A stretch of 64,000 nucleotides of DNA from Dasypus novemcinctus (lineage: Eukaryota > Chordata > Mammalia > Cingulata > Dasypodidae). Positions 1 to 12,097 of this stretch are shown here, one piece after another; position 1 is the stretch's first letter, and every line of letters begins with the position of its first letter. Below the pieces are notes generated by a model. That model made no database searches, was not told the DNA's origin, and was given only the letters and a program-made list of their open reading frames with translations. The translations under genes and the position numbers were made by a program. The DNA is taken from NCBI RefSeq assembly GCF_030445035.2, contig NC_080677.1, positions 29,151,513-29,215,512 on the forward strand. Reading direction: 5' to 3'.

Positions 1-462
1 AGCCCCGGATATTCCCCAAGGACTTCATCATTGGGCCTCACGGGGGATTGATGAGTGGGGTAGTCAATCAAAACAGCAAACAGCTAGAGCCCCTCCCCTG
101 CCATTAGCAAAGGGGTGGAATAATTAACAGTTCAAAAAGGCAGGCCCAGAGCCTAGGCCCACTCTCACGCCCCGCTCTCTTGCCTCTGGACCCGTTCCTG
201 CCCTCTGTGTACTGCTCTTGCCATTTTTCCTCTGCCATGTGACCACCCATGTAAACCTGGGCATTTATAACCTACAATGGGGAATCGTAGCTTGTAAATC
301 AGCCCTCTTTATCACTTTTCACCCCTTCCTCTCTACCTGGGACCCCTGATCTGTTATATTCTCCCATTTCTCATTCTTCCCTATCTGAATAAATGATTGG
401 CCTAACTCATCCAGGATGCTCTTGAAATTCATTTCAAAGAACCTAGATAAAATCCAGTAACA
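1..462 (+). mobile_element. LTR, 3' part (retroviral type, left end outside window)
   Basis: No coding sequence is seen. The stretch has an AATAAA polyadenylation signal near 389 and ends in ...TAACA at 458-462, as expected of an LTR 3' end. About 130 bases near its start, including the GGGGTAGTCAATCA and CCCTCCCCTGCC segments, match the reverse complement of 31255-31370, so the same family occurs twice in opposite orientation. The bases after 462 read as old antisense L1 rather than a primer-binding site, which suggests a solo LTR inserted into an L1. The family name is not known to me. Confidence 0.6.
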
Positions 463-548
463 GTTTCATAGCTTTAGCTTTTACATTTACATCTATGATC
501 TATTCAGAGTTCATCTTTGTGCATGGTGTGAGGTAAGGATGATCGACT
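463..548 (-). mobile_element. L1 fragment (antisense), host of the LTR
   Basis: The bases reading ATAGCTTTAGCTTTTACATT followed by CTATGATCTATTCAGAGTT are the familiar antisense L1 ORF2 motif. Only about 85 bases are recognisable. Confidence 0.5.
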
Positions 549-2696
549 AGCATCTACAAATTTATATTAATATATAAATATAAATTATATTAATATAAAA
601 TATATATTAATTTTGTCCACATAAAGGAACGGTAATTTTTAAAGGAATGAAGGAAGAAAGAGAAAAAGGACAAGAGAAAGAAAGAGGGAGGAAGAAAGGA
701 AGAAAGGAACAAAAACATGAAATAAGGCAAGCAAACATCTGGGAATGTTCTTGCTTTCCCACACAGCAGCAAAACTTGGTGTTATAAAATCTATTAAAAA
801 ATAAACCAGCCTGCCTTCAGCTCTAGAGCTGTGAATTCTCAGCTGAATAAGGAAATGTTTCATTAAGTTTAATTTGCATTTTAATGCCATGCAAATACTA
901 AAGTGGTAGGAAGTGAATGGGGGAAAAGTGCCACCAGCAGGGAACACGTGGTTCAAAAGTTGAACACAGTATGTCAGTGTGGAGGGCATGAAGATAACAG
1001 ATGAAGAGACATAAGGTCTGATAAAATAGAGTTGGTTTATTTGAAAGATCTAAGGGAGAGACAGAAATGTTACATCAGACAGGCAGCAGCAGGCTCTGTG
1101 GGCGTAATTACGAGACATGTCTTTGTCTGAAGTTCATTTGAGATCGGGGTTAGTAGAACTGTAGTGATATGAAATGCTGAGAAACGCTGGCAGGGCAAGC
1201 GCTGATGTGGTCATCTACACGCTGCACAGAAAGCAGGCCTGGAGTGAACGCAGCTTGCCACGCAATGTCGCGGATGATCCGCTGAAAAAGGAAGCACATC
1301 CCTAACAATTAACTCTGCATGAGGTCTCCGTATCTGCAGACAGCTTTGTTGAAGATTGGGGGGTTATTTAGTTGTCTTTTTTTTTTTCCTTTTAAAAAAC
1401 AGTTTGGGTTTTAACAGCTAGGGAAGAACAAAGCCTTTGCTCTTCAGTACATGTGACATTGTTTTTAAATGCTGTCTATCACGGGCTGCCTGGCCTAAAT
1501 TTTGGACAGAACACCTTTCCCAATCACGTTGTCCTTTCCCTCTCCTGGCAGCCACCTCCCACTCCTGGGCTGGAGCCCACTTCTCAGCCCATCTCTCCCG
1601 GCCGTGCATGTTCTACCTTGTGCTTACCAAAAATTTAGAGGAAAGGCAGACTGTCGATTAAGAAGGCACCTGGGCATTGAAAGCAGACCTCATAGAAGAA
1701 GTGAACAGAAGCCGGCAGGAGTCACTGAGGCCGATGTTAGAGTCCTGTGCTGAGAAATACCCCGGGGCAAGTGATAGGGGACTGGTGGCATCAGAACCAC
1801 AAATTTGATGTTTACGGTCTGGGGTTATTGACCCTCACTAGTCTCTCACATCCCAGTGCCAGCCACGTCCAGATCATTTTTTGTGGGGTCCAAGTCTGCA
1901 CAAGATGGATAAATTGAAGAGCTTACTAAAAGCCACCTTGACGCAAAGACTGAGGTTTTTTGGAATCTACCTCTTCTGCTCTTGTAAAGGAAGTTGGGGT
2001 AATGGGTAAATGCATGATTTTAATTTGGGGAACTGTACACTGGGTTTAATTAATTATCTTCTTTTTTAAAAGCACTTTTCAGTCCTGTGGGCTTTGTGTT
2101 CCTCATGTTTATGATGCAGAGGTCAGAAAATGGTTGGAACATCCCTCTGTCTCCTTGGTCCATGGCTGGATCCATGATAGAAATACACCAAAGAGAAAGC
2201 CCAATGCTGTTCTTAGCATGCTAACATGGGGCGACAGATGATGCCAAGTATTTCTACAAATTCAAATAGACCGGGCCCAGACATTTCCTGTAGTCCCTAA
2301 CAAATCCAAAACATTACTTTTCTGTGCCTCAGTGAACTCATCTACAAAATGGGAGACACTTGCCTCCAAAGGAAAGTTCTTCCCTTTCCCTTCCAGCCAC
2401 AGCTTTGTGGTCGGTGTAAGGACATCCTGTAGGTCACTGCTGGTAGGCAGAGCTTTCACTAGGTCAAGGGCGGTGTGTCCTTACTTCTATCCGTGGAGAA
2501 GGTGGGCAATGTCCTCCTTTACTCTGGGGACTTGAGACCTCAACATTACCCTACTTTCCTTCTCAGGCTTCACCCCAGGCTGCAGACTGTTGGCTCTCTT
2601 CTCCTGCCTTCCCTTAGAAATATACCTTTCCTGTGTCTGTGCTATCAGTAACTTGCTCCAAGCTAAATCATAGTTAGTCAAGCTGATACAGTAATT
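549..2696. other. Unique sequence with two low-complexity patches
   Basis: 556-612 is an A/T-only run of TATTAATATA-like words and 648-714 is purine-only GGAAGAAAG-like sequence, giving the opposite strand a spurious Phe/Ser-rich open frame. A T tract lies at 1376-1389. Elsewhere I recognise no exon, RNA gene or repeat; open frames stay below 85 codons. Confidence 0.5.
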
Positions 2697-3132
2697 AAAA
2701 AAAAAAAAAAGATTTATTTCTCCCCCCTTCCTCCATTGTCTGCTCTCTGTGTCCTTTTGCTGTGTGTTCTTCTGTGTCTGCTTGTATTCTCATTAGGCAG
2801 CTCCAGGAACAAATCCTGGGATCTTCCAGAGTGGGAGAGAGGCAATCATTCTCTTGCACCACCTCAGCTCCCTAGTCTGCTGAGTCTCTTATTATCTCCT
2901 TCTGGGTCTCTTTTTGTTGTGTCATCTTGCTGTGCCAGCTCTTTATGTGGGCCAGCACTCCTGCGCAGGGCTTTGCTCCTTGCTTGGGGTGGCACCCTGC
3001 GTGGGCCAGCACTCCGTGTGGGCCAGCTCACCACATTGGCCAGCTTGCCTTCACCAGGAGGCCCTGGTTATCAAAACCTGGGCCTCCTGTATGGTAGATG
3101 GGAGCCCAAATGCTTGAGGCACATCTGTTTCC
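2697..3132 (-). mobile_element. Dimeric tRNA-derived SINE (old armadillo type)
   Basis: Read on the minus strand it has two tRNA-like heads (about 3050-3130 and 2795-2875), each with a degenerate box-B-like segment (GGTTTTGATAACC, GGATTTGTTCC), and an A-rich tail that appears as the T-rich strand at 2697-2730. Flanks 2683-2696 (CTGATACAGTAATT) and 3133-3146 (CTGACCCAGTAATT) agree at 12 of 14 positions and are probably the target-site duplication. CpG decay and mismatches point to an old insertion. Confidence 0.75.
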
Positions 3133-4569
3133 CTGACCCAGTAATTCTTATACATGCATCGTGGCTGTGACCACAAGGACACCTTGGGACCTTCCTGAGT
3201 AATACACATGTGTACTAAAACAGGCCTTCCAGAAACAATGTTCTAACCTCGTCAAACCTTTGTTCACTGATTCAAGGACTACACGGAGGGAGTCCTCTGA
3301 TAGGAACTTCAGTCAGTCCACTGGGACAGACTATACATAGGAGAATGGATATATTCACAACACTTCAGACGACAATACATGGACAGTCTCCTGCTTTGTT
3401 CTATGGTTCTATGGGAGAAGGAGAGGATCTTCCTTCTCCAAGCCTTGCTTGGACTCACGGAGTCAGTGGTCTTGTCCTTGACTCCTGTGAACAGAACTGG
3501 GTCATGATTATGTCATCATGGAGTTGGCTGTTCATTTTGACTTGAGGAATACTTGTTAAGTCAGGGGCCCTGTGTCCTGGCCTACCCTTGAACAGTCATT
3601 CTCCACCACACCAGTCAGCAGAAGCCTGCTGGGTAAACATGCCCTCAGTTGCTCACCAACTCTTGGAAAAATATTTCAAGGCCTCAGTTCATTGTTGGTC
3701 GCCCCAAGCTGGGCTGGGGATAGAACCACCATTTACTGTCTTGTCTTTACAGACATCGTTTAAGTTCCAATCAATTCTTGGAACAAACTCATTCTCATCT
3801 AAACTAGCTGGGCTAGGATTAGGTCTGTGGTTGGTGAAGAACCTGCTAGGTAGGTGGTGGGCTCGTGGCCCGTACGGGCTCTTGCCTCTCTCTCTCTGTT
3901 CCCTGCCACACACCACAAGCCTCACCGGGTCTGCCACTGTGGTCAATGAGTGCCTGGGGCAAGGGACAGGTTTAGTAGGGCTTATCAGCACACCTGGAGG
4001 CAGGTGGATGGGACCTGAAAGAGGTACCCAGCTATAGACAGATTAAACAAAGCATAGGGACAAAATGTTAACAGAGGTTGTTTGATTCGTGGCAGCATGC
4101 TGGGAGATTTTTATTCTCTTCCGTATACTATAATGAGCGTATATTGCCTTGGATATAAAGAAAAAATATTTTTCAATGAAAGAAAAAGGAATTTACTTTT
4201 TTTGTCATATCCAAATGTTTATTTAGTTTATCACCTCCATAACACACTGGTTTATCTTACAGAAAATAAAAAGGAAAACATTTAGAAGCCGACCTGAAAG
4301 TTTAGGACATATTTATGTAACATAAGTATAAACATTAAAACCCAAAGAAGACAAACATGTCAATAAATAATATTTGAAATTTTCCTAATTTATCTACCTG
4401 TGTTCATGGTTCATGAAATGTTCCATATTTTTCTGCTGGAACTTTGTGCCATGTATATAACAAGCAGAAAAGATTTTAGGTATGAAGACAAAGTAATTAA
4501 TTTTCTATAAATGCTTTGTGGTCAAAGGCGTCTTTGCCTTGCTCAGCGTAACGTGAGGAGTGGCAGTGC
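3133..4569. other. Unique sequence, nothing recognised
   Basis: I find no conserved exon, RNA gene or clear repeat here. A 149-codon open frame at 3588-4037 has no recognisable domain and is overlapped by an antisense frame, so I do not call it a gene. Confidence 0.4.
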
Positions 4570-5330
4570 CTAGAGTCATCAAGGGCTGATTCTCAGGAAG
4601 CCTTGACCACCATTAAGTGCTTTTGCAGGAGCCAGAAATGGGCACAATGGCTCCATAGCAGAAATGCTGGTGAATGTAAAGATAGGGGATCTATCTCTAA
4701 TGTTACAAAAGGAAATGTTTCCAATATCTTTATCCAGGAAAACCCCTGGTTGGCATATCCCAGGGTTCACCCGGAGAGGAGTCAAAGGCGTAGTGCTGCT
4801 GAGTAGAGCTCTCCATTTCGCAAACCCACGGTCCAGAAGCCAATTCTGAAGACAGTAGAATTTCCTCTGGTTGGTTAACAGAGCCTTTGCTTGGTCCCAC
4901 GTCCACCTCCCAGTGATGGTGGCCAGAGGTGACCTGAGGGGCGCCTAGGACACAGACTGAGTAGAATCTCTCCGCACACTCTTCCTGGTTCTGTTTTAAA
5001 CATCCATGTTGGACGCTCCTCAGGTCATCACAGATGATGAGGCGGTTACTGGCCGCACCAACATCCAAGGTCACATCCACTTGGAACTTCAGTATCCTTG
5101 GGTTCATCTGTAGACTCTCTCAGGCGGGGCTCCAGTTCCTTGACTATGGAAACCAGACGCCCCAGCTGCTTCTTGGGCCTAATGTCATTATTCCGAGAGA
5201 CCACAGAACAGAAAGGGCACAACAAAACTCCCTCCTGGAGTTCCTTCTTCCGTGAATCGATGCAGTGCAGGCAGCAGATGTAGCCACATTTCAGGGACAT
5301 GGGTGGTCAGCCATGGTCAGGGTGTCTCCT
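4570..5330 (-). pseudogene. RFPL4-like (RING / PRY-SPRY) pseudogene
   Basis: Ret-finger-protein-like proteins carry an N-terminal RING, a short linker and a C-terminal PRY/SPRY domain. On the minus strand, 5300 down to about 5120 gives LKCGYICCLHCIDS and LLCPFCSVVS, the C-terminal half of the RING with CxxC pairs, then RLVSIVKELEPRL. After a frameshift near 5110 comes MNPRILKFQVDVTLDVG, then ERFYSVCVLGAPQVTSG and HHHWEVDVG, the PRY and early SPRY. Around 4850-4900 the WDVGVC part of the SPRY core is deleted. A further frameshift near 4770-4800 leads to PGVFLDKDIGNISFCNI and the SPRY end near 4580. The first half of the RING, with its leading zinc ligands, is missing, apart from a possible MADH-type start near 5313. 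At least two frameshifts and internal deletions make it non-functional. RING, linker and PRY are contiguous with no intron, so it may be a retrocopy, but no poly(A) tail or TSD was seen. RFPL4 is the closest member I recall; other RFPL members are possible. Confidence 0.85.
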
Positions 5331-5384
5331 CCTCTACGTTCATCCTCTGGAGTTAGATCCATTCACCCAGAGGCTTTTTTTCCT

Positions 5385-5795
5385 GCCTTAAAAAAACCAG
5401 AAACAACTTTATTTGACAAATGACAAAAACAAGTTATGTACAGTAGATTTTTGCTTAAATAATTCACCGGGGCAACTGTGCTTCTCCTCCAGGTTTATCT
5501 CACAATCAAACCCAAGCAGAGGCTGCGACTGCCCTACCTCAGCTACCCCATTTCACACCAGGGGGGAATGCCAACCAGAATTCAGCAGCATGGCTCCCCC
5601 ACCCACCTCCTCACTGCTCAGTGCACTGTAGGAAGGGGAAATCCGACCCAACCCAATACATTCGGAGTCCCCTGCTACCAGCTTCCTGCAACAGTCGCAC
5701 CAGACCTGGGCTCACAGGCATGGGTGGGGTTCACCCAGAGGATTTTACGGACAGGATCCCTCCTCCAACCTCATTCACATCCTGCCTTTCGTCTT
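5385..5795 (-). pseudogene. Possible retrocopy of a 3'UTR (parent unknown)
   Basis: On the minus strand a GC-rich stretch passes into an AT-rich end with AATAAA (complement at 5408-5413), followed 15-20 bases later by an A/T-rich stop point, as in a cleaved mRNA 3' end. No coding frame or parent gene was recognised. It could also be a native 3'UTR or chance. Confidence 0.25.
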
Positions 5796-7859
5796 TAATT
5801 CAATCACATTTTTATTTAAATTGGTAGAAATGAGAATTTTACTCTTAATATAGAAAGGTTAGGACCAAGGAGAACATTTTATACTGAGAATGTTTTTTTT
5901 TTCCCCTTAATATGTACAAAATATTATATTATTGTAGGTGACATCTAAATGTTATTTCTATTGCTGATAACATTTGGGATTAGGACAGAAACATTTTAAA
6001 CTATTTGACATCATTTTTAATTCTTATGAAATGGATGGAACTAATTTCAAATACCGTTTGCTCATAAAGTAAAACTTCCTCATATCTGGATCAAGAAAAT
6101 TAATTAAATCTACACATAAGACCTATTTTACTTCTTCAAAAGAGCTTTTACCCCATGTTTACCAAGACCCACTTTTTGATGTTTGGTAAAATCCCAGCCT
6201 ATTCTCCCACAATCAAACAGCCAATCAAGTTCCTGTTTAGGCTAGTCAATTATAGAGTCAAAAGAAAGAATTCTTTTTTTATCATCTTACTATTACCTTG
6301 CTTGCTATAAAAATGACATACCTTTCCCTTTTTAAATAAATCATTTTTGTTGTCTTCAAACTAAATCCTCATGGGTTTAGATGACTTACAAGTGATCAGG
6401 GTTTGAGGCATGAGAATGAAAAACTGAGAAATGTGGGGAAGGGTGAGTGTGGGATACTAGATTACATTTAGACGATTAAATTAATTTGTCTTGCATTCCC
6501 CAAATCATCATTTCCTTGGTTTTGCTGGGTACTTTCTTCATTTCAAATCCAAAGCACAGGCACATCTCAAATAATATTTTCTCATTAAGGCAAACTGGCA
6601 ACTGTACAACTTTAAAAACGTGAACAATTACAGTTTTAAGAGTTTGCTAAGTAAAATGCCAGACTGTTCCCTGAAAATCAGTCAGTCTGTCAAGGTCCTG
6701 TTTTATTTTTTTAAATTGTAGTAATATATAATACAGAGAGTCCATTAGCATATCATCTGTTACATCAGTGATTGTCTGCACAGAGAATAAAGGAATCTTC
6801 AATGAGGAGCAAATTTTAGCTCCAGTGCAAATCACCACCAGCTAATTCTTGTGATTAATGACAACCTTCCGCAACTGATGGGAAATTCCTAATGATCCAC
6901 TGAGAAATGGACAGATCCCAGTCCCTCCCCCCGCAGTGATCTTCACCCCCAAATTCGCAAACCTCCAACCTCCTCCTAGTATTGGGGTTGCCATCTCTCC
7001 CCGGCCTTCGAAGCCCACATCTCAAAGCCCTGGACTCTGCCTCCCTGCTCTATCCCCTGTCCCTTTATATGCTGCTACTCCCACCTCCCTCCTGGATGGG
7101 TCCAGAACTACCAAATAAAGACCTGAGAAGGGACTGTCTTTTCAGCAGCCTTTAAAACATAGAAAAGCTGATCCTTCCCCATAGGACAAGGGGGCTCAGA
7201 ACTTAAGAACATAAAGGTCCATCTGGTTTCTGTGAGGGAAAAAAAATAACTTACCGTTTTATTCTTTTGCTCAGGAGTCCAAAGCAGCAAAATAAAGAAC
7301 TAAATGCATGCATATATGCAAATAAAATATGTAGCTAAACAAATTGCTCCAACTGCAGAAGTGTATATGGGGGTGTGGGGAGGGCTGGGATCTGTTTCCT
7401 CCTCCCCAAGAGTATTCCTCCACTGCTGTGCCTTTTCAACAAGTTTTTGAAGGAACTAAGTTGACACAATGACGGTTAAGACTACGATCAAGATCACAGG
7501 TAAAACTGAGACAGCGAGATGCAGAGAAGCTGGTCCAAGGGTGCCTCCTTTCTCAGGCTCACTGCTGCTGGCTGCTGCAGTGCACTGACCCAGACAGGGA
7601 CATGGCTTTAGTAAAAGAGGGTTCATTTTTAAAGAACTGTAGCAGGCATCTGGACTCTGACAGTGCGAACTCACTGTTAATCTTGCAAGGGTAAAATCTT
7701 GAAATGGCTTATAAAAAAACAGGAGAAAGAGGGGGAGTGGCCATCTTTGAAACACTCATTGTGCTTTCCAAACAGCGATTCCCTCCTGTAATGTGACTGT
7801 TACTTGGGGTGCTAAGGCACAGGTTAGGAGTCAATTTCTCTTGATGGCTAGGTCTTTTT
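5796..7859. other. AT-rich unique sequence with LTR-like traces
   Basis: 6180-6365 has TATAAAAATG (near 6307) and AAATAAATCA (near 6336), and 6935-7125 ends in CCAAATAAAGACC; both resemble LTR 3' halves, but I cannot match them to a family or find a second copy here. The rest shows nothing recognisable. Confidence 0.3.
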
Positions 7860-8226
7860 TTTTTTTTAAAGATTTATTTGATTTATTTATTCCTCCCCCC
7901 GTTGCTGTTTGTGCTTGCTGTCTGCTCTCTGTGTCCGCTTGCTGTGTGTTCTCTGTGTCTTCTATTTAGGAGGCACCAGGGACCGAACCTGGGGCCCTTC
8001 ATGTGGGAGAGAGGAACTCAATCGCTTGAGCCACCTCAGCTCCCTGCTTTGTTGTATCTCTCCTTGTCTTTCTTCTTTGTGTCTCCTTGTTGCGTCAGCT
8101 CTCCCAGCCTGCTCGTTGTGTCAGCTTGCTGTCTTACTCGTCTTCTCCAGGGGACACCGGGAACTGAACCTCGGATCTCCTGTGTAGTAGGCAGGAGCTC
8201 AGTTACTTGAGCCATATCCACTTTCC
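7860..8226 (-). mobile_element. Dimeric tRNA-derived SINE
   Basis: The minus strand holds two tRNA-like heads: 8226-8140 with box-B-like GGTTCAGTTCC and 8050-7965 with GGTTCGGTCCC. A/T-rich tail sequence lies at 7860-7895. Flanks 7848-7859 (CTAGGTCTTTTT) and 8227-8238 (CTATGTCTTTTT) are a 12 bp TSD with one mismatch, so both heads went in as one unit. Confidence 0.85.
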
Positions 8227-8238
8227 CTATGTCTTTTT

Positions 8239-9904
8239 AAATATTATTGTTCTATGAGAGCAAATTTAAGTGTATGATAAAGAAAAAGAACTTTTTCATG
8301 AAGGAAATTTAATCTGAAAGCAAATCGGTTAGGCTACATGCCTGAGTACCTGGAGGTATGCATTTATTCTTATCTGTACTTGTAGACTCTTCAGTGGAAA
8401 ACGTTTCAGAAAATACTGAATGTCTCTGGCTTCTCTTTCAACATCATGACTTTTTTGCTTCAGCTCTGTATTAGCACAGTAACCAATGTAACAAGTAAGC
8501 TCCAAGTCTCAGTGATTTAACACAACTAAGTTTTAACTTTCACTCACATCACAGTCCAGTGTGTGGGGGGGCAATGGTTTGAGAGACTGCCCTGTGCAGC
8601 CATTCAGGGACCCAGGCTCCTTCCATCCTGTGGCTCTTCTCTCCCCCAGGGCCCCAGAGACCCTCTGCATCCAGCCAGCAACTAAGTGCAGAGAGAGACT
8701 AGGCATGATCTCACAGGAGGTTGAGGGGTTGGGTCTGCAAGTAGCATCCATTACTCCCACCTACATTTCATCGGCCAGAACTTGCACCTGCAAGCAAGTA
8801 GCGCAGGAGCAGAGCCCACGGGTATTGGCGGGCACTGGCGGTCTCTGTCTCAAACTCCCAAGCGGCTCCTTCTTGTCAGTGTTTTTGGTTCATACTCTCC
8901 AGAGAGAGCATGTAGGCTGGCTCTGCTCATGAGCCCATGCCAGGTTCCGGGGCAGCCTCAGGGTGCTGTAGCACAGGCTCCTATTCTCAAAGCTGCCAGG
9001 TTTCAGGGCGCCAGACAAGCCGAATTTTCTGCAGAAGCAGGGAAAGTGGCCCCTCCCCAGTTCTGTGACACACTGTCGCCAGGGGGGCAGACACTGCACG
9101 GTCTAGGCATTTCCCCCTCCCCCTCCATCCTGCAATCTTACCCTGAGATCACGGATCAATGTATAAAAGCGACCTCTCCAGGTTTGCTGTTACCTCTTCT
9201 CTCTGAGAAAGGCTCAAAAACCAGTCGATGGAAGCAGGGGGAGACACAGCTTGCCCCACATCCCCTCTCCTGACCCGGGCACCAAACTCTAGGCACCACC
9301 TCTCCATCTCAGTCAAATGCAGAAGATTTCAGGCCATTCGAAGAAATCAATTAGACACTGTTTGGTCTACCTGTCTCAGCAGGTCACCAGACAAACCAGG
9401 ACAAGTCTGAAGCTCCCTGTGGAGCTCAGCAAGGATTAGCTAATGATCTGCAATTCCCCCAGTTAGAGACAGAGGGAATAAAAAGAGCAAATGATTGTAG
9501 CATAATCAAATGAGGTGACTGTAACTCATTGGCAGCAACCAGAGCAGCTGGACTGAGCTTCAGGGCCACACTGTGACGGTGACAGGATTAGGAATTGAAA
9601 ACAAGATTAACTTTGGCAGGCCCAAAAGGGGAAAGGGCAGATCTTAGGAAACAGGAACAAAGCTGCTGATAGGTGGAATGTGTTGGAGACCTTGGCAAAG
9701 GGACTTCTATTGAACCTGAACTTGTTTGGGTTCCTTTGAAAATAAAGGGTTAATCCAAGGGTATTATTATCACTGCATTTTCATTTCCTCTTTTCTTTTA
9801 TGTTTATATTTCTTGTTGCCCACACCAGTCCCGAATGATTTACCTGCCCTTTTATATACAAGCAACACAAATATTTTTAACCACAGTGAGATCACATCCT
9901 AAAA
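8239..9904. other. Mostly unique; possible ancient repeat at 8465-8800
   Basis: 8465-8800 (...AACAAGTAAGCTCCAAGTC..., GTGATTTAACACAAC, then CATTCAGGGACCCAGGCTCC) resembles an old mammalian interspersed repeat I have seen elsewhere but cannot name. The rest is unrecognised. Open frames of 123 and 163 codons overlap each other and have no domain. Confidence 0.3.
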
Positions 9905-10075
9905 TTATTAACAGGCCTTTTGTTCTCTTTTGTTTGTTTTAACTCCCCATTCTCCACCCTCATCCTGGTCCCTGTGAATCTGTGTTTTAGTTTCTGACTC
10001 TAGGAATTTGCATATCCCAGTTCTTTCATATAAATGGGATCATACTCTAGTTTGTTCATTTTGGGAGGAAAAACT
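9905..10075 (-). mobile_element. L1 3' fragment (antisense)
   Basis: CTCTAGGAATTTGCATATCC followed by TCATATAAATGGGATCATAC is the standard antisense L1 3'-region motif. It is truncated on both sides. Confidence 0.55.
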
Positions 10076-11714
10076 CTCCAGTTTTCACCTAGGTCTTAAC
10101 TGGGCTTGGATAGAGAAATGTTTATTGAGCATCATACCATGTTAAAATTTCTCTGGAGGTTCAAATGAGTTTGATGGAGCAGTGCATGGAGGGAACCTAT
10201 CTCCCCTCCACTAATTATCCCTCTTTTTCTACTTTGCTCTTCTTTGTCCTCCTTCCACACTGCTTCCCCCAAACAAAGTCACTAAAAGCAAGAGTCACAA
10301 TCCACAGCGGGACCTTTGTGAAATGGCCACAGAGAGTCCTCCATCTTGCTCTAAGGTAAACCCGTTATCGAGGAGCTGGTCCTTTTTCCTCACCTATATA
10401 ATGAAGCTTATAATTTATTCCAAATTTGGTCCAAGGTCTAATTTCTGTTCATAAAACCCTGTCACCCTTGGATGAACTGTGCTGCTTAAGGGCCAAGATT
10501 ATAATGAAACACTGGGTTGACAGCTCCCAACTGTGGGAATTAGGAAATACAGGAGCTGCTGTTTTCAACGGCGACCAAAGAGGTTCAGAATAGCCAGTGT
10601 TACTGCTGCTCAGCAGTCGGTAGAGCTGCCCCTGTTGTCCCCCACCCTACCACTGCCAAAGTGGTTCCTGCAGGAGTCACTGAACTGCTCATCTTGAGAT
10701 TAGCCCAATGTCCTGATTTCAAAACCTTCGAAATATCACCTCTACCAAGAAGTTTACTGAAATTAAGCAGAAGTGAAATAATGATCTTCCTTCCATGTCC
10801 TGCTGTCTTGGGACCATTTCTCATCTGACAGCACCAAAACTGGGGCAGCCCCTTACTTCATTCATTTCCAGATAGGTTTCTTTATCTAGAAAAACATTAC
10901 TATTACATTTTTTAGAAAGTAAGTGGCTGAAGACGTTAGAGCTGGCACTGAATATGGAAGAGCAGGGGCTTTGCCATATTCCACCTTGCATGTCCTGTAG
11001 CTTCCAGTACATAGTAGGTGCTAAAGAGAAGGTAGGTGAATTAATTTAATAATAAATAAGCCACCGTTTTATTAACTTAAAAGACTGAGATGCATCCTCC
11101 GCTCCTTGCCCTCTTTTAGGGCTGGGGAAAATGGTGCTCACGTTTCAGAAAAGAAACCATAAATAAAAGAAACAACTTGGACCTTGGACAAATAGTAACA
11201 AAGCCAGAAAAACTCAGCTCTGTACTAAGCAGTGGCAATAATCCAGCCATTGATTTCTTAGCATCTGGAAATTTACGGGAATGATGAGATGCAGCCCTGA
11301 TAGTTTAGCCAAACTGCTGCTTCTCAGTCTCTTCGCTTCCACGAGCCAGTATTTGCTCCAACCCCAAACCACAATGGTCAGCACCACAGAACACGAGACT
11401 CTAACAAGAGAGGTGTGCCTGGACGTGGCATCTCTCAGACTGGGGCCCACCCAGCAACAGGCCCAGGGGCTCTCTGTGGCAGAGAGTTTTCAGTGGCCAA
11501 GGAAGTTTAATCGACATTACCCCCCACTTCCGGTATTTACAGTGCTCAGTGGAATATTAAAGTCTTTTGAGAAGTTGACCTGTATATTCTGAGTATATTC
11601 ATCTCAGAATCCTATTTTCATACAATGTCTATTTCTTTTGCACGGATACCACTTTAAGAGATACTGCTGTGGCCTGAAGGTCAAAAGTAGCATTCTCACG
11701 CATGTGAAGCAGGG
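10076..11714. other. Unique sequence; L2 tail at about 10985-11060
   Basis: The words ACATAGTAGGTGCTAAAGAG and TTAATTTAATAATAAATAA at 10985-11060 look like an L2 3' tail on the plus strand. Nothing else is recognised. Confidence 0.35.
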
Positions 11715-12097
11715 ATAGGCAACCTGAGGTAGGTACCCGCCAGAAATGGCACGCAGGCCCTTGGCCACTGCCATATCTCCCCTTGTCCCTTTTCCTGGCT
11801 ACCCTTTCCATCGGCCACACGAATTGACCCTGCAAGGGAGGATTGGCAGGTGCTCAGGCCTGGTTACCCCACAAGGGCCAGAAAGTGGGAATCTCTGTGC
11901 ATAGTTTGCAAAAGCTGGCGAGTGCTGGGTAGAGCTGCCAACCCCTGGCTCCGGCTGAGTGTGCCCTCATTCCCATGTTCACAGCAACGTCCTGCTGGTC
12001 AGGGTGGCACCGTCGGCCAGTCCCAGGGGTGAGCAGTGCCCTCGAAGCATTCTGACAGTTGTGCCAGCAGCAGACCAGGGACTGGCACGTTGCCTAT
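11715..12097. repeat. Candidate MITE bounded by inverted ATAGGCAAC
   Basis: ATAGGCAAC at 11715-11723 recurs as its exact complement at 12089-12097, and neighbouring bases partly agree. The inside is moderately GC-rich with no open frame worth calling. hAT-type ends start with CAG..., and AGCAGGGATAGG at the left fits loosely. No TSD was found, so this is weak. Confidence 0.25.

Noticed and set aside
590-989. Phe/Ser/Leu-rich frames suggesting a membrane peptide
   Set aside because: They come from the antisense of a purine-only low-complexity run.
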